Of a DNA stretch of 60,617 nucleotides, positions 39,284-47,519 are shown piece after piece. Below the pieces are notes generated by a model. It made no database searches, was not told the origin of the DNA, and worked only from the letters and a program-made list of their open reading frames with translations. A program made the position numbers and the translations under genes. Within the stretch, counting starts at the first letter, position 1, and every line of letters starts with the position of its first letter. The stretch comes from Empedobacter stercoris (GTDB taxonomy: Bacteria > Bacteroidota > Bacteroidia > Flavobacteriales > Weeksellaceae). The DNA lies in the NCBI RefSeq assembly GCF_020281205.1, contig NZ_JACXZC010000018.1:1-60617 (forward strand), read 5' to 3'.

Positions 39284-40420
39284 GTGAATAATTTGCGAAA
39301 AGATATATTAGCTTTGGCTTCTTGGTACCCAAGTCGTGTACTTTTAGATAATGGAGATTTTATACAACGCCATTTAAGAGCAATATCTACTTTAAATAAT
39401 GTAACACTTGTACATGCAATTAAGGACCAAAATTTGAAATCTGATTTTGAGATTACAGATAATATCAATGAAAATGTAAGAGAGATAATTATTTATTTTA
39501 AACCATCTTTTTTCAGTCCGTTTAATTTGATTAAACAAATTAGAGCATTTCTAAAGGGTATTGCTTTGGTTAATCATTTTGATGTAATTCACTTGAATGT
39601 TATTTATCCAGCGGGTTTATTATCAACCTACTTAAAAATAAAATATAAAAAACCTGTTATTTTAACAGAACATTGGACGAATTTGCATCCGAATAAATTT
39701 ATTCAACTTCCGTTTTATAAGCGCTTGGCGATTAAGAAAATTCTTAATTTTGTTGATATAGTTTTACCTGTTTCCACTCATTTAGGAGAATCTATAAAAA
39801 AGATTAATCATAAAGTTTCTTATCAAGTAATTCCAAATGTTGTTGATTTAGAAAGATTTGATTACAAATTAGATTTAAATTCTAACGAAATTCGTTTTTT
39901 GCATTTATCACATTTAGGTGATCAACACAAAAATATCTCAGGCATGTTGAATGTGGCAAAAAGATTAGCAGAAAACAATTATTCGTTTAAATTTTATATA
40001 GGAGGAAATGGTGATTTAACGCCAATTATACATTTTATAAAAGAACATAAGTTAGAAAATTATATCACAACTTTTGGACGATTAGAACATCATGAAGTTA
40101 ATCAGAAGATGAATGATGCAGATTGTTTTGTGTTATTTAGTCGATTCGAAAACCAACCTTGTGTACAAGCAGAAGCTTTTGCGACAGGATTACCATTAAT
40201 TGCGACGAAAGTTGGTGGTATTGAAGAGTTTTTTCCGAATAATTTTGGAATTTTAATCGAATCTGAAAATGAAGATCAATTGTTTGAAGCGATGATTGAG
40301 GTTATAAAAGGGAAGAAATTTGCAGAAGCTGAAAAGATGAATGACTATGCAAGAAAGCTATTTGCTAAAGAAGAAATTGCCGAACATTATAATGAAATTT
40401 ATACTCAAGTTGTGAAATGA
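39284..40420 (+). CDS. GT4-family glycosyltransferase
   Basis: This 378-aa retaining glycosyltransferase has a GT-B fold. The N-terminal acceptor half (about 1-185) starts ILALASWYPSRV. The C-terminal donor half has IPNVVDLERFDY (near 185) and the sugar-nucleotide-binding QAEAFATGLPLIATKVGGIEE (about 295-315), with the E-x7-E motif of the family. It would transfer a sugar from a nucleotide sugar to a lipid-linked or surface glycan. The GTG start is 1 nt after the flippase stop; its own stop overlaps the next flippase by 4 nt, so translation is coupled. Sugar and acceptor are unknown. Confidence 0.92.
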   Translation: MNNLRKDILALASWYPSRVLLDNGDFIQRHLRAISTLNNVTLVHAIKDQNLKSDFEITDNINENVREIIIYFKPSFFSPFNLIKQIRAFLKGIALVNHFDVIHLNVIYPAGLLSTYLKIKYKKPVILTEHWTNLHPNKFIQLPFYKRLAIKKILNFVDIVLPVSTHLGESIKKINHKVSYQVIPNVVDLERFDYKLDLNSNEIRFLHLSHLGDQHKNISGMLNVAKRLAENNYSFKFYIGGNGDLTPIIHFIKEHKLENYITTFGRLEHHEVNQKMNDADCFVLFSRFENQPCVQAEAFATGLPLIATKVGGIEEFFPNNFGILIESENEDQLFEAMIEVIKGKKFAEAEKMNDYARKLFAKEEIAEHYNEIYTQVVK

Positions 40421-41667
40421 AAGATTTAATCAAATTCTTACAATCATTTTTACAGAACAACGGCTTCTATGTTTTTTTATCTTTTTTGATAGGGAAATTT
40501 GTGCTATTAATCAATACCATTTTTATTGTTAAAATGATTCCGCAAGATGAATTTGGTCGAATAACACTTATAGCCTCAATAGTTGCTTTTATGTCACCAT
40601 GGAATGGTTTTGGTTCGTTGCAGGTTTTGATGAAATTTGGTTCTTCCGAAGAAGATGAACTTATTCGTCGAGATTTGAGCAGAAAACTACTTCGTAATGG
40701 TATTGTATATCAATTCTTTTTATCGATTCTTTTTATACTTATTGCAAATTTATATGTGCTAAAATTTGAACATTTGGAGTGGATTATTCTTTTGTTTGCA
40801 ATTCGACTTTTTGGTCTTTTTTTTCACGCGCATTTAACCATCGATTATCGAATTAATGGAAATAATAAAAAGTTTGCTTCTCTAAATATTTTTATCAATT
40901 GTTTTGGGTTGTTACTCACTTTTATTTTGACTTTTTATTTTGGTCTGATAGGTTATATGATTTCCTTAGCAATTGCTCCTTTTTTGAGTTTACTTTTTTA
41001 TTCAAAAAGTATGATACAGAAAGCAGTTAATCAACTGGAATCGATGAATTGGAAAGAAATGTGGCGATATGGAAGAATGGAATCATTGGCTTATTTTGCG
41101 TCCGAATTATTATTTTCGATTGATATTGCGATGATCGCGTTATTTATGCTTGATAAAGACATTGCTTTATATAAGGTTGCGATTATCCTTCCGATGAATT
41201 TATTATTTCTTCCGACCATTTTATTTCAAACGGATTTTCCTCGAATTATCCAGAATTGTCAGGATAAAAACTTTTTGAAGTTTTATATTAAAAATTATTA
41301 TAAACTTTTTATCCCGATAGGATTAATAATGCTTATAGGAAGTTATTTTCTCAAAGATTGGTTGATCAAATTATTTTTTAACGAATCTTATTTAGAGGGA
41401 GATAAAGTGTTTTTTATTACAACAGTCGCAGTTGTTTTGGCGATTTTATTTCGCGTACTTTATCTTAATTTATTTAGCGCAATTGGCAAATACAATTGGA
41501 ATATTAGAGTATCCATACTTTCAATTTTTAGCCTAATTACTTTTGATTTATTACTAATTCCTCCTTATGGAATAGAAGGCGCTGCATTAGGATTTTTGTT
41601 GATGTTTTTAGTGTCGGGATTTTATGCAAAATTCTTGTTTAGAAAATATTTAGAAGAATTGAATTAA
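40417..41667 (+). CDS. Second polysaccharide flippase-like membrane protein
   Basis: This 416-aa protein has about 12-14 predicted membrane helices, with the N-terminal FLSFLIGKFVLLINTIFIVKMIPQDEFGR pattern and a C-terminal GIEGAALGFLLMFLVSGF helix pair, as in Wzx-like O-antigen/teichoic-acid flippases. It overlaps the glycosyltransferase by 4 nt. It has the same length as the flippase at 38032 but differs in sequence, so a recent duplication is unlikely. It ends 2 nt before the stop of the convergent metalloprotease gene, with no terminator between them. Confidence 0.88.
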   Translation: MKDLIKFLQSFLQNNGFYVFLSFLIGKFVLLINTIFIVKMIPQDEFGRITLIASIVAFMSPWNGFGSLQVLMKFGSSEEDELIRRDLSRKLLRNGIVYQFFLSILFILIANLYVLKFEHLEWIILLFAIRLFGLFFHAHLTIDYRINGNNKKFASLNIFINCFGLLLTFILTFYFGLIGYMISLAIAPFLSLLFYSKSMIQKAVNQLESMNWKEMWRYGRMESLAYFASELLFSIDIAMIALFMLDKDIALYKVAIILPMNLLFLPTILFQTDFPRIIQNCQDKNFLKFYIKNYYKLFIPIGLIMLIGSYFLKDWLIKLFFNESYLEGDKVFFITTVAVVLAILFRVLYLNLFSAIGKYNWNIRVSILSIFSLITFDLLLIPPYGIEGAALGFLLMFLVSGFYAKFLFRKYLEELN

Positions 41668-41669
41668 CT

Positions 41670-42890
41670 CTAATTTTGGATAATAGAATTCTCTTTTTTG
41701 TTGATGTAATTTTTAAAATCATTTCCATTTGGATAGATAATCTTTCCTTTATTTTCGAAAATAATTTTCGAATTATTTCCAAAGTTAATGGTCGCTTGTG
41801 GAGAAATAATTATAGGTTCTGTAATCGTTAAGGTAATATTGTTTTCAAGTTTTAAATTAGAATAGAAACGTTGCGTTTTATTCCAATCGGTGTTTTCATT
41901 CATGATAAACGTATTTCCTAAAAAAGAATCTTCTGTTACAAATTGTATCAGATTGGTTTCTCTCAAGTTTTTATGAACTTTTAAAATTTCAGTTGGTTGA
42001 AGGTAATTTCTTGGATCTAGACCAACTTGAGACATAATTGTATATTTACAAGCATTTGCATTATGGTACTGGTTGTGATGTCCTAAACCAAGACTATGTC
42101 CAATTTCGTGAGCTAAACCGCGGGCATCGTTTACATCCCAAGACATGGTCTCTTGAACGGTTTTATTAAATCGAATAGGATCTTGGTATCTGTGCGATAA
42201 ATATTTCAGGTAGCGATTGGGTATATGAATACTTGTGCTTTGCGATAAATTATTACTTGGAGATTCAGCGGCAGCAATTTCGTTTAAATTAAAATCTTTA
42301 CTTTTTACTTTATACAGTCTATCATAATGATCTGCATCCATAGTTAGGTAAACATTTAAACCTTTTGGAATAGTTTTATCTTGCGCAATTTTGTCATCTA
42401 AGTAAGTCAAATACCAACCTCTATATGGTGTAATACCACTGTATTTCTTTTTCTCTAAATCAGCACCGCTATTTCTATAGTTCCAAGCATAATTATCTTT
42501 AATTTCAATATAATTATATTTAAAACGAACTTTCGTATCAGGATAAAAGTCATTTCCGGTATAGCATCCTGTTAAATCTTCTGGCTGTTTAAGGTTCATC
42601 CAAACATCATTGCTATAATTCATGAAATTTTCTAAGGCTTTCTTTTCTTCAGGATTTTTTAAATCATAATTCCCCGTTCCGTCTTCACGTTTTAATACAA
42701 TAACATTTATTTGTAAAGTAATAGGTTGTAAATCGTTGGTTATTGTAAAATTTTTTATTGATGATTCATCTGTAATATGAACAACTTTTGCATTTTTGAC
42801 TATTTGAGAATCTGGATAAATTAAACCACCTTGTTGAGCAGTACAAGAAAATATAGAAATAACAATAAATAAACTAAATAATGTTTTCAT
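41670..42890 (-). CDS. Secreted zinc metalloprotease lipoprotein (metzincin type)
   Basis: This is a probable extracytosolic zinc protease of 406 aa. The lipoprotein signal (about 1-17) has its cysteine in SIFSC. The zinc motif HEIGHSLGLGH (H-E-x2-H-x2-G-x2-H, near 275) and a downstream TIMSQVG, which can supply the Met-turn, are metzincin hallmarks. The C-terminus is beta-rich (ATINFGNNSKIIFENKGKI). I chose the ATG at 42890 rather than 42935 because it gives a proper lipoprotein signal and a 22-nt gap after the upstream gene. It closes a glycan operon. Cysteine is followed by TAQQ, not an acidic signal, so surface display is uncertain. Confidence 0.85.
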   Translation of the reverse strand: MKTLFSLFIVISIFSCTAQQGGLIYPDSQIVKNAKVVHITDESSIKNFTITNDLQPITLQINVIVLKREDGTGNYDLKNPEEKKALENFMNYSNDVWMNLKQPEDLTGCYTGNDFYPDTKVRFKYNYIEIKDNYAWNYRNSGADLEKKKYSGITPYRGWYLTYLDDKIAQDKTIPKGLNVYLTMDADHYDRLYKVKSKDFNLNEIAAAESPSNNLSQSTSIHIPNRYLKYLSHRYQDPIRFNKTVQETMSWDVNDARGLAHEIGHSLGLGHHNQYHNANACKYTIMSQVGLDPRNYLQPTEILKVHKNLRETNLIQFVTEDSFLGNTFIMNENTDWNKTQRFYSNLKLENNITLTITEPIIISPQATINFGNNSKIIFENKGKIIYPNGNDFKNYINKKENSIIQN

Positions 42891-42912
42891 AAATAAAAAA
42901 TTGTATGTTAAG

Positions 42913-44184
42913 TTACAACTTTTTAATTTCTTCAATTGTCATCGTTTTAGATTTTAAATCAATTAATTGTTGGGCAGACTTTTTCATCCATTCAATATCT
43001 TCATTCGTTTCCTCGTTGTTTAAAATAACTTCTATTATTCCTTTATTGTTGTTCATCCATGGAAGTAAATAATAATTCAAGCCATCTTTGTAAGATTTTT
43101 GATGATGAAACTCTTGACCTTTATTAGTTTTTAAAACAAGTTGTTTTGCTGTATAATAATAGAATGGTGTTGAAAATATAAGCACTGAAACAATAGTTGT
43201 ATGCTTCGGGAATCTTGTAATAAAATAATTTAATCCAATGCTCGAAATAATCAAAAAACTAAGATTGAAATTTAAGAAGAAAACATAGTTGTCACTTACA
43301 GCATAAATAGTAGAAAATCCAAAAACAGGTAGCCCAAAAATAATTAAAAAAAGTAATATTTTATTTTTGAAATAATCTCTAATAGGTATAAATAATAAGA
43401 AAATATTCATCCACCAAAAGTTGTAAATTAGATAACCAAAAGCTTTAACGAAGTCTTTTATGTAACTTAAAAAATCTTTTTTTAAAGAATCAGAAACCCA
43501 TGATTTATCTGAGGAAGATAAAACGTTTTTAATTGATTCGTTATGAATGATTGGATAAATGTATAAAGATGCTAAGAATATAATAGGAATAAAAAGGTAA
43601 TAACCAAATGTCTTATTTTTTGTATTGTCATAGGCTAAATAACATAAGTAAAAGTATGAAGGAAGTAATAAAATTCCTTGTATATGCGCAAAAAAGCTAA
43701 TTCCTAAAATTATACCAGCAAATAGAATATTTATAGGTTGTTTTTGTTGAATAAATTTTAAAGAGAATAAACAATATAAAGTTATCCAAATTAAGCAAAA
43801 TGTATATACTTCGATATTTTCTGTATTTTTCCAAAACGTAAAACTAAAACCGAATGCAATCGTTCCTAATAAAGCAATCCATTTTTTTTTAGTAATAATT
43901 TGAAGGATTATGAATAAAATATTTAGAACCACAATTGCTGAAATAATATTTACCCAACGTCCAATTTCTATTGTACTAAAATCAGGAAATAGTTTGTAAA
44001 TAAGAATTGTAAAGTTTTGATATAAAAAATGTGTAATGGAATACGTCTCAAGATTGAATTGATTGGCTTCAATGTCCAAAATTTTTCCTGCAGAATCTCC
44101 GAAAGTAATTTTACTAAAACTTCCTAAACGGTAAATAATCAAGAAGAATAAAGTTACAAATAAATGGTAAAAAATTTTTATCAT
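42913..44184 (-). CDS. Multi-pass membrane protein, DUF2723 / GT-C glycosyltransferase-like
   Basis: This 423-aa protein has about ten membrane helices. The first periplasmic loop holds GDSAGKIL, like the acidic catalytic loop of GT-C enzymes. FTFWKNTENIEVYTF (near 115) resembles the DUF2723 (protein O-mannosyltransferase-like) signature. A short soluble tail (about 355-423) ends the protein. Such proteins transfer a sugar from a lipid carrier on the outer face of the inner membrane. It overlaps the FemAB-like gene by 4 nt and precedes the metalloprotease by 22 nt. The assignment rests on pattern, so the exact family is moderate. Confidence 0.72.
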   Translation of the reverse strand: MIKIFYHLFVTLFFLIIYRLGSFSKITFGDSAGKILDIEANQFNLETYSITHFLYQNFTILIYKLFPDFSTIEIGRWVNIISAIVVLNILFIILQIITKKKWIALLGTIAFGFSFTFWKNTENIEVYTFCLIWITLYCLFSLKFIQQKQPINILFAGIILGISFFAHIQGILLLPSYFYLCYLAYDNTKNKTFGYYLFIPIIFLASLYIYPIIHNESIKNVLSSSDKSWVSDSLKKDFLSYIKDFVKAFGYLIYNFWWMNIFLLFIPIRDYFKNKILLFLIIFGLPVFGFSTIYAVSDNYVFFLNFNLSFLIISSIGLNYFITRFPKHTTIVSVLIFSTPFYYYTAKQLVLKTNKGQEFHHQKSYKDGLNYYLLPWMNNNKGIIEVILNNEETNEDIEWMKKSAQQLIDLKSKTMTIEEIKKL

Positions 44185-45047
44185 AGAAAGTTTTTATAAC
44201 AAGTGAAATAATGTGTCGCCGCTCTAAAACTTTCATTAAATTCTTGAACACCTTTCAAACTTGAACCTTCGAAATCTAAATAAATATTTTTATTAGAATA
44301 TTTTTTTATAATAAAATCTACAATAAATGTATTGTAATTTATCTTACCATTAGGAAGTTTGGCGTTACATAATTGTATTAATCTTTTATCAGAAATAAGA
44401 TAAAAAGAGCTGGCTAAAACTTGTTGATTTTCTTCAATAGAAATTGTAATTGATTTTTCCTCTTCTTGTAGTTTATTAACAAGTTTTACTAATTTTTTGA
44501 GTTGTAATTCTTTCTTTATATGCGAATAGTTTTTATCAAGTAAGTCGATAAAATCTATGTTTTTGGAATGTTGACAAATCTTATAATTTTCAGGTAAACC
44601 AGTTTTTATTTCTTGTTTTCTATTTTTACGAATAGTTTTGAAATAAATGTTATAATCAAAATTTAAATCCAAAACCTGATTCACTCTTTTTTCTCCCTTC
44701 GGCTCAAACATTTCTGTATTTTCTTCATTAAAACAGTAAGAACGTACTAAATTTCGATGTAATTTTTTTTCAAAAAGCTGAAAGGTTTCTTTCGAAAAAT
44801 TTTCTTGATGAAAAATACCCAATTGCTGACAGTAAGTAGGCTGTGTAATAAATTTAAACCCAATTTTTTTCACAAAAGGCAAAGGCATTATTGCTTCATA
44901 ATCATTCAAAACATAACAATCCCAATTGTTTTCAACCAAAGCATCTAAATAAAAAACTTCCGCATAAATACGATAGTTCACCGATTTATTTAAACATTCG
45001 GTGTATTTATTAACATCTAATTTTTTTCGTGAAACTCGCTTTATCAT
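44181..45047 (-). CDS. FemAB/GNAT-like acyl- or aminoacyl-transferase
   Basis: This 288-aa protein resembles FemAB-like transferases with twin GNAT folds. The sequence IYAEVFYLDALVENNWD (near 25-40) is typical of the N-terminal half. YFKTIRKNRKQEIK (near 138-151) is the conserved basic motif, and residues about 200-280 form a second GNAT-like half. Members add amino acids or acyl groups to peptidoglycan or surface polysaccharide. I chose the ATG at 45047 over the longer frame from 45086. It forms an ATGA overlap with the upstream deacetylase stop and removes a basic extension not seen in the family. It overlaps the next gene by 4 nt. Confidence 0.75.
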   Translation of the reverse strand: MIKRVSRKKLDVNKYTECLNKSVNYRIYAEVFYLDALVENNWDCYVLNDYEAIMPLPFVKKIGFKFITQPTYCQQLGIFHQENFSKETFQLFEKKLHRNLVRSYCFNEENTEMFEPKGEKRVNQVLDLNFDYNIYFKTIRKNRKQEIKTGLPENYKICQHSKNIDFIDLLDKNYSHIKKELQLKKLVKLVNKLQEEEKSITISIEENQQVLASSFYLISDKRLIQLCNAKLPNGKINYNTFIVDFIIKKYSNKNIYLDFEGSSLKGVQEFNESFRAATHYFTCYKNFL

Positions 45048-46273
45048 TTGAAAATACTTTCGTAGACGTTTCGCCATTCTATCCATTCTTCTGTTAGATT
45101 AGATTGGTGAAACAATGTTATAAACGTTCCGTCAACATCTTTAATTGTCTTTTTTAATAATTTTAATTTAGATATAGCTTGTTGTGGTGTTAATAGTAAA
45201 TAGTTTTTCAACGTAACATCCATAGCAACAAAAGGATAGATTGTTAACATTGTTTGTTGATTTGTTGATAAGTCAAACCATTTGAAAGGAGTAGAAGTCC
45301 CAGCTCTAAACCCAATCTGATGCGGGAATCCCATCGTATAATCTTCTGAAATTTCATTTATTAACAATTGTTGATAAGTGTAAGGAAAGCTCAATTTGAT
45401 GAAATGTTGGCGAGATGATTTAACGGAATTATTTGTAACCGATTTTAAACGAGAAATTTCTGCTGTTAATAACTTAGCATCTACATTGGATTGATAAGAC
45501 GGGTGAATCCCAATTTTGGCCCAATTCGAAATAGTGCGGATTAATTCCTGTTGTGTTTTATTTTTCCAATGATGATTTTTATCAAAAGAAGAATAATCGC
45601 CCAATAACCAAAAAAAGATGGTTTCGATTTCATGTTTCTTAGCTAACCCTTTTAAATAATTATAGGTGTCATACGGATCTTTTTCTTGATGTGTTAAAAC
45701 ATTGATTTGCTTCTTGGCTTCATTGATATTTCCCTTAATAATCTTTTTGAAAAGCGAACCATATTTTATCGTTGAATTATGGTGCAAATACTTCCATGCA
45801 TAATCAACATCATGTGTAATGATTTGTTTAAAAACTCTTTTTTTAAAAGAAATTTCAGGATATTTAGTTTGTATTTTTTGTTGAATATCAAGACAAATTT
45901 CATCAACAATTGGTCGAGAATAATCTAAATCTGAACCTAAAAATCGATTATGTTGATCAAATTGTTCAGTTTTCGCATTATATTCTTCGTAACGTGAAAG
46001 CCAGTAAAATGATTTTCCAATTTCATTCAATTTAGAATAATCAACATTTTCTTTAATATTAGTTTCGAGAAAAATATCATTTACGTTGAAATTGATTTCG
46101 TCTTCTAAAGTTTGATTCGAAAAATTAATTTTGGGTAAAAAAGAATTGGAAAATTCTTCAAAATTGGTTGTTATTTTGTAGTCAATTCCAGAAAATTCAC
46201 GAAAAATGAAATCAAATATGTAATTGATTCGATTAGTGATTTTTTCAGTATATATGATGACTTTTGAATTCAA
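45044..46273 (-). CDS. Polysaccharide deacetylase-like protein (NodB fold)
   Basis: This 409-aa protein has an N-terminal domain (about 1-130, with SKLNEIGKSFYWLSRYEEY) seen in Bacteroidota deacetylase-like proteins, possibly DUF7033, and a C-terminal NodB-like barrel. QIITHDVDYAWKY (near 153) gives the metal-binding THDVD, and GIHPSYQS (near 257) the second His-containing motif. Such enzymes remove N- or O-acetyl groups from glycans. No signal peptide is visible, so it may act in the cytosol. It lies 28 nt after radC and overlaps the FemAB-like gene by 4 nt. Confidence 0.84.
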   Translation of the reverse strand: MNSKVIIYTEKITNRINYIFDFIFREFSGIDYKITTNFEEFSNSFLPKINFSNQTLEDEINFNVNDIFLETNIKENVDYSKLNEIGKSFYWLSRYEEYNAKTEQFDQHNRFLGSDLDYSRPIVDEICLDIQQKIQTKYPEISFKKRVFKQIITHDVDYAWKYLHHNSTIKYGSLFKKIIKGNINEAKKQINVLTHQEKDPYDTYNYLKGLAKKHEIETIFFWLLGDYSSFDKNHHWKNKTQQELIRTISNWAKIGIHPSYQSNVDAKLLTAEISRLKSVTNNSVKSSRQHFIKLSFPYTYQQLLINEISEDYTMGFPHQIGFRAGTSTPFKWFDLSTNQQTMLTIYPFVAMDVTLKNYLLLTPQQAISKLKLLKKTIKDVDGTFITLFHQSNLTEEWIEWRNVYESIFK

Positions 46274-46301
46274 AATAGTGATGTAATAATCCTTAAAGAT
46301 A

Positions 46302-47003
46302 TCAAATTAAGCCTTCATCCGCAAACGAATAAAAATCTTTTTGAGAAACAATAATATGATCCAGTACTTGTATATCCAATAACGTAGCGCCTTCTTTTAT
46401 TTTTCGAGTGATTGATTGATCCGCTTGGCTTGGAACGAGATTTCCTGAAGGATGATTATGAGAAAGTATGATTGCGGTTGCCATTAATTCTAAAGCACGT
46501 TTAAAAATTACGCGAATATCAACGGCAGTTTGTGTAATTCCACCACGAGAAATCTGTTCTGTTTTGATGATTCGATTACCTTGATTAAGAAACATAACCC
46601 AAAATTCTTCATTTGGTAAATCGCCAATTTGTTGTTGAAGAATGGTAGCGGCATCTTTGCTTGATGTTATTTTATCTCGTTCCAAAACTTCTTGCGAATT
46701 TCGCCTGCGTCCAATTTCCATTGCTGTGATAATTGAAATAGCTTTTGCTTCGCCTATACCTTTAAATTTGCATAAATCTTCAATCGAATATTTAGCTAAT
46801 TCATTCCAGTTTTTATTAGCGGAGTTTAAGATGCGTTTTGCTAACTCTACGGCTGATTCATCACGGTTTCCGCTCCCCATGATAATCGCTAATAATTCTG
46901 CATCAGACAAAGATGAACGTCCTTTTAAAGCTAATTTCTCTCGTGGTCGGTCATCTTCGTTCCAATTTTTGATGGAGTTTTTATTCTCTAAGTAATCCGT
47001 CAT
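46302..47003 (-). CDS. radC: RadC/JAMM-domain protein
   Basis: This is a RadC-family protein of 233 aa. An N-terminal helix-hairpin-helix (about 40-90, with LCKFKGIGEAKAISI) is followed by a JAMM metal-binding domain with the SHNHPSGNLVPSQAD motif (near 180) and an upstream glutamate. The family is widespread; the original DNA-repair role is doubtful. I chose the ATG at 47003 rather than the TTG at 47015. It overlaps the upstream lipoprotein gene by 23 nt and is followed by glycan genes on the same strand. The intact HNHPSG motif suggests an active metalloenzyme. Confidence 0.93.
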   Translation of the reverse strand: MTDYLENKNSIKNWNEDDRPREKLALKGRSSLSDAELLAIIMGSGNRDESAVELAKRILNSANKNWNELAKYSIEDLCKFKGIGEAKAISIITAMEIGRRRNSQEVLERDKITSSKDAATILQQQIGDLPNEEFWVMFLNQGNRIIKTEQISRGGITQTAVDIRVIFKRALELMATAIILSHNHPSGNLVPSQADQSITRKIKEGATLLDIQVLDHIIVSQKDFYSFADEGLI

Positions 47004-47442
47004 CGTTTTCGCCAATTTTTATATAGGTATAATAAAAACCGTCATTAAATTCTTCGTTAATCCCAAGTGTATTTTGATCTACCTGAAAACTTTTACCCAT
47101 CGAAGGGTTTCCATTTGTGTAAATCATGGGAACAAGTTCTGTCGTATGAATACTTTTGCCTTTCGCTATAGTGTATGTTGTACGATTGGTTTCTTTACCA
47201 TTAATTATTGTAATCATTTCGGTTGGTGTGAATTCTAAAACTGTAACCATATTAGTTGGTGGAAGTTGTTCGCGACCTATTATTCCTCCCGAAAGCTTTA
47301 CAAGTTTCCACCTTCCAATTAAATCTGAGTGCTGTATATGTTCTATTTCTTGTGTGTTATTTGTGGTTGCATTTTTAGATGATTGACAACTGTATAAGGC
47401 AATAAATGCAGTAAATATGATGAAATAGAGTTTATTATTCAT
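46981..47442 (-). CDS. Lipocalin-like lipoprotein of unknown function
   Basis: This 153-aa protein has a lipoprotein signal with the cysteine in LYSC (near 19). A Gln/Ser/Lys/Asn/Thr-rich linker follows, then a beta-rich domain that starts LIGRWKLVKLSGG. The G-x-W turn is typical of lipocalin-like domains. It probably faces the periplasm or outer membrane. Its 3' end overlaps radC by 23 nt, so it heads the radC-glycan operon. Ligand and role are unknown. A terminator of the upstream glnS unit lies just before it. Confidence 0.75.
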   Translation of the reverse strand: MNNKLYFIIFTAFIALYSCQSSKNATTNNTQEIEHIQHSDLIGRWKLVKLSGGIIGREQLPPTNMVTVLEFTPTEMITIINGKETNRTTYTIAKGKSIHTTELVPMIYTNGNPSMGKSFQVDQNTLGINEEFNDGFYYTYIKIGENDDGLLRE

Positions 47443-47465
47443 GTTTTAAATTTTATTAAATATAA

Positions 47466-47497
47466 TAAAAAAAGCTCGAACATAATTGTCCGAGCTT
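47466..47497 (-). terminator. Terminator after glnS
   Basis: On the minus strand the arms AAGCTCG / CGAGCTT close a loop and are followed by a run of about seven U. It lies between the glnS stop and the next gene start. Confidence 0.82.
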
Positions 47498-47519
47498 GAT
47501 ATTTAATGAAATAGATTTA

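Noticed and set aside
42891-42935. Upstream start for the metzincin protein at 42935
   Set aside because: It would bury the lipoprotein signal behind 15 polar residues and overlap the upstream gene; the ATG at 42890 gives a normal signal.
46642-46995. 117-codon frame on the plus strand opposite radC
   Set aside because: It lies wholly antisense to a well-conserved radC, has low-complexity translation and no promoter or family feature; it is a frame shadow.
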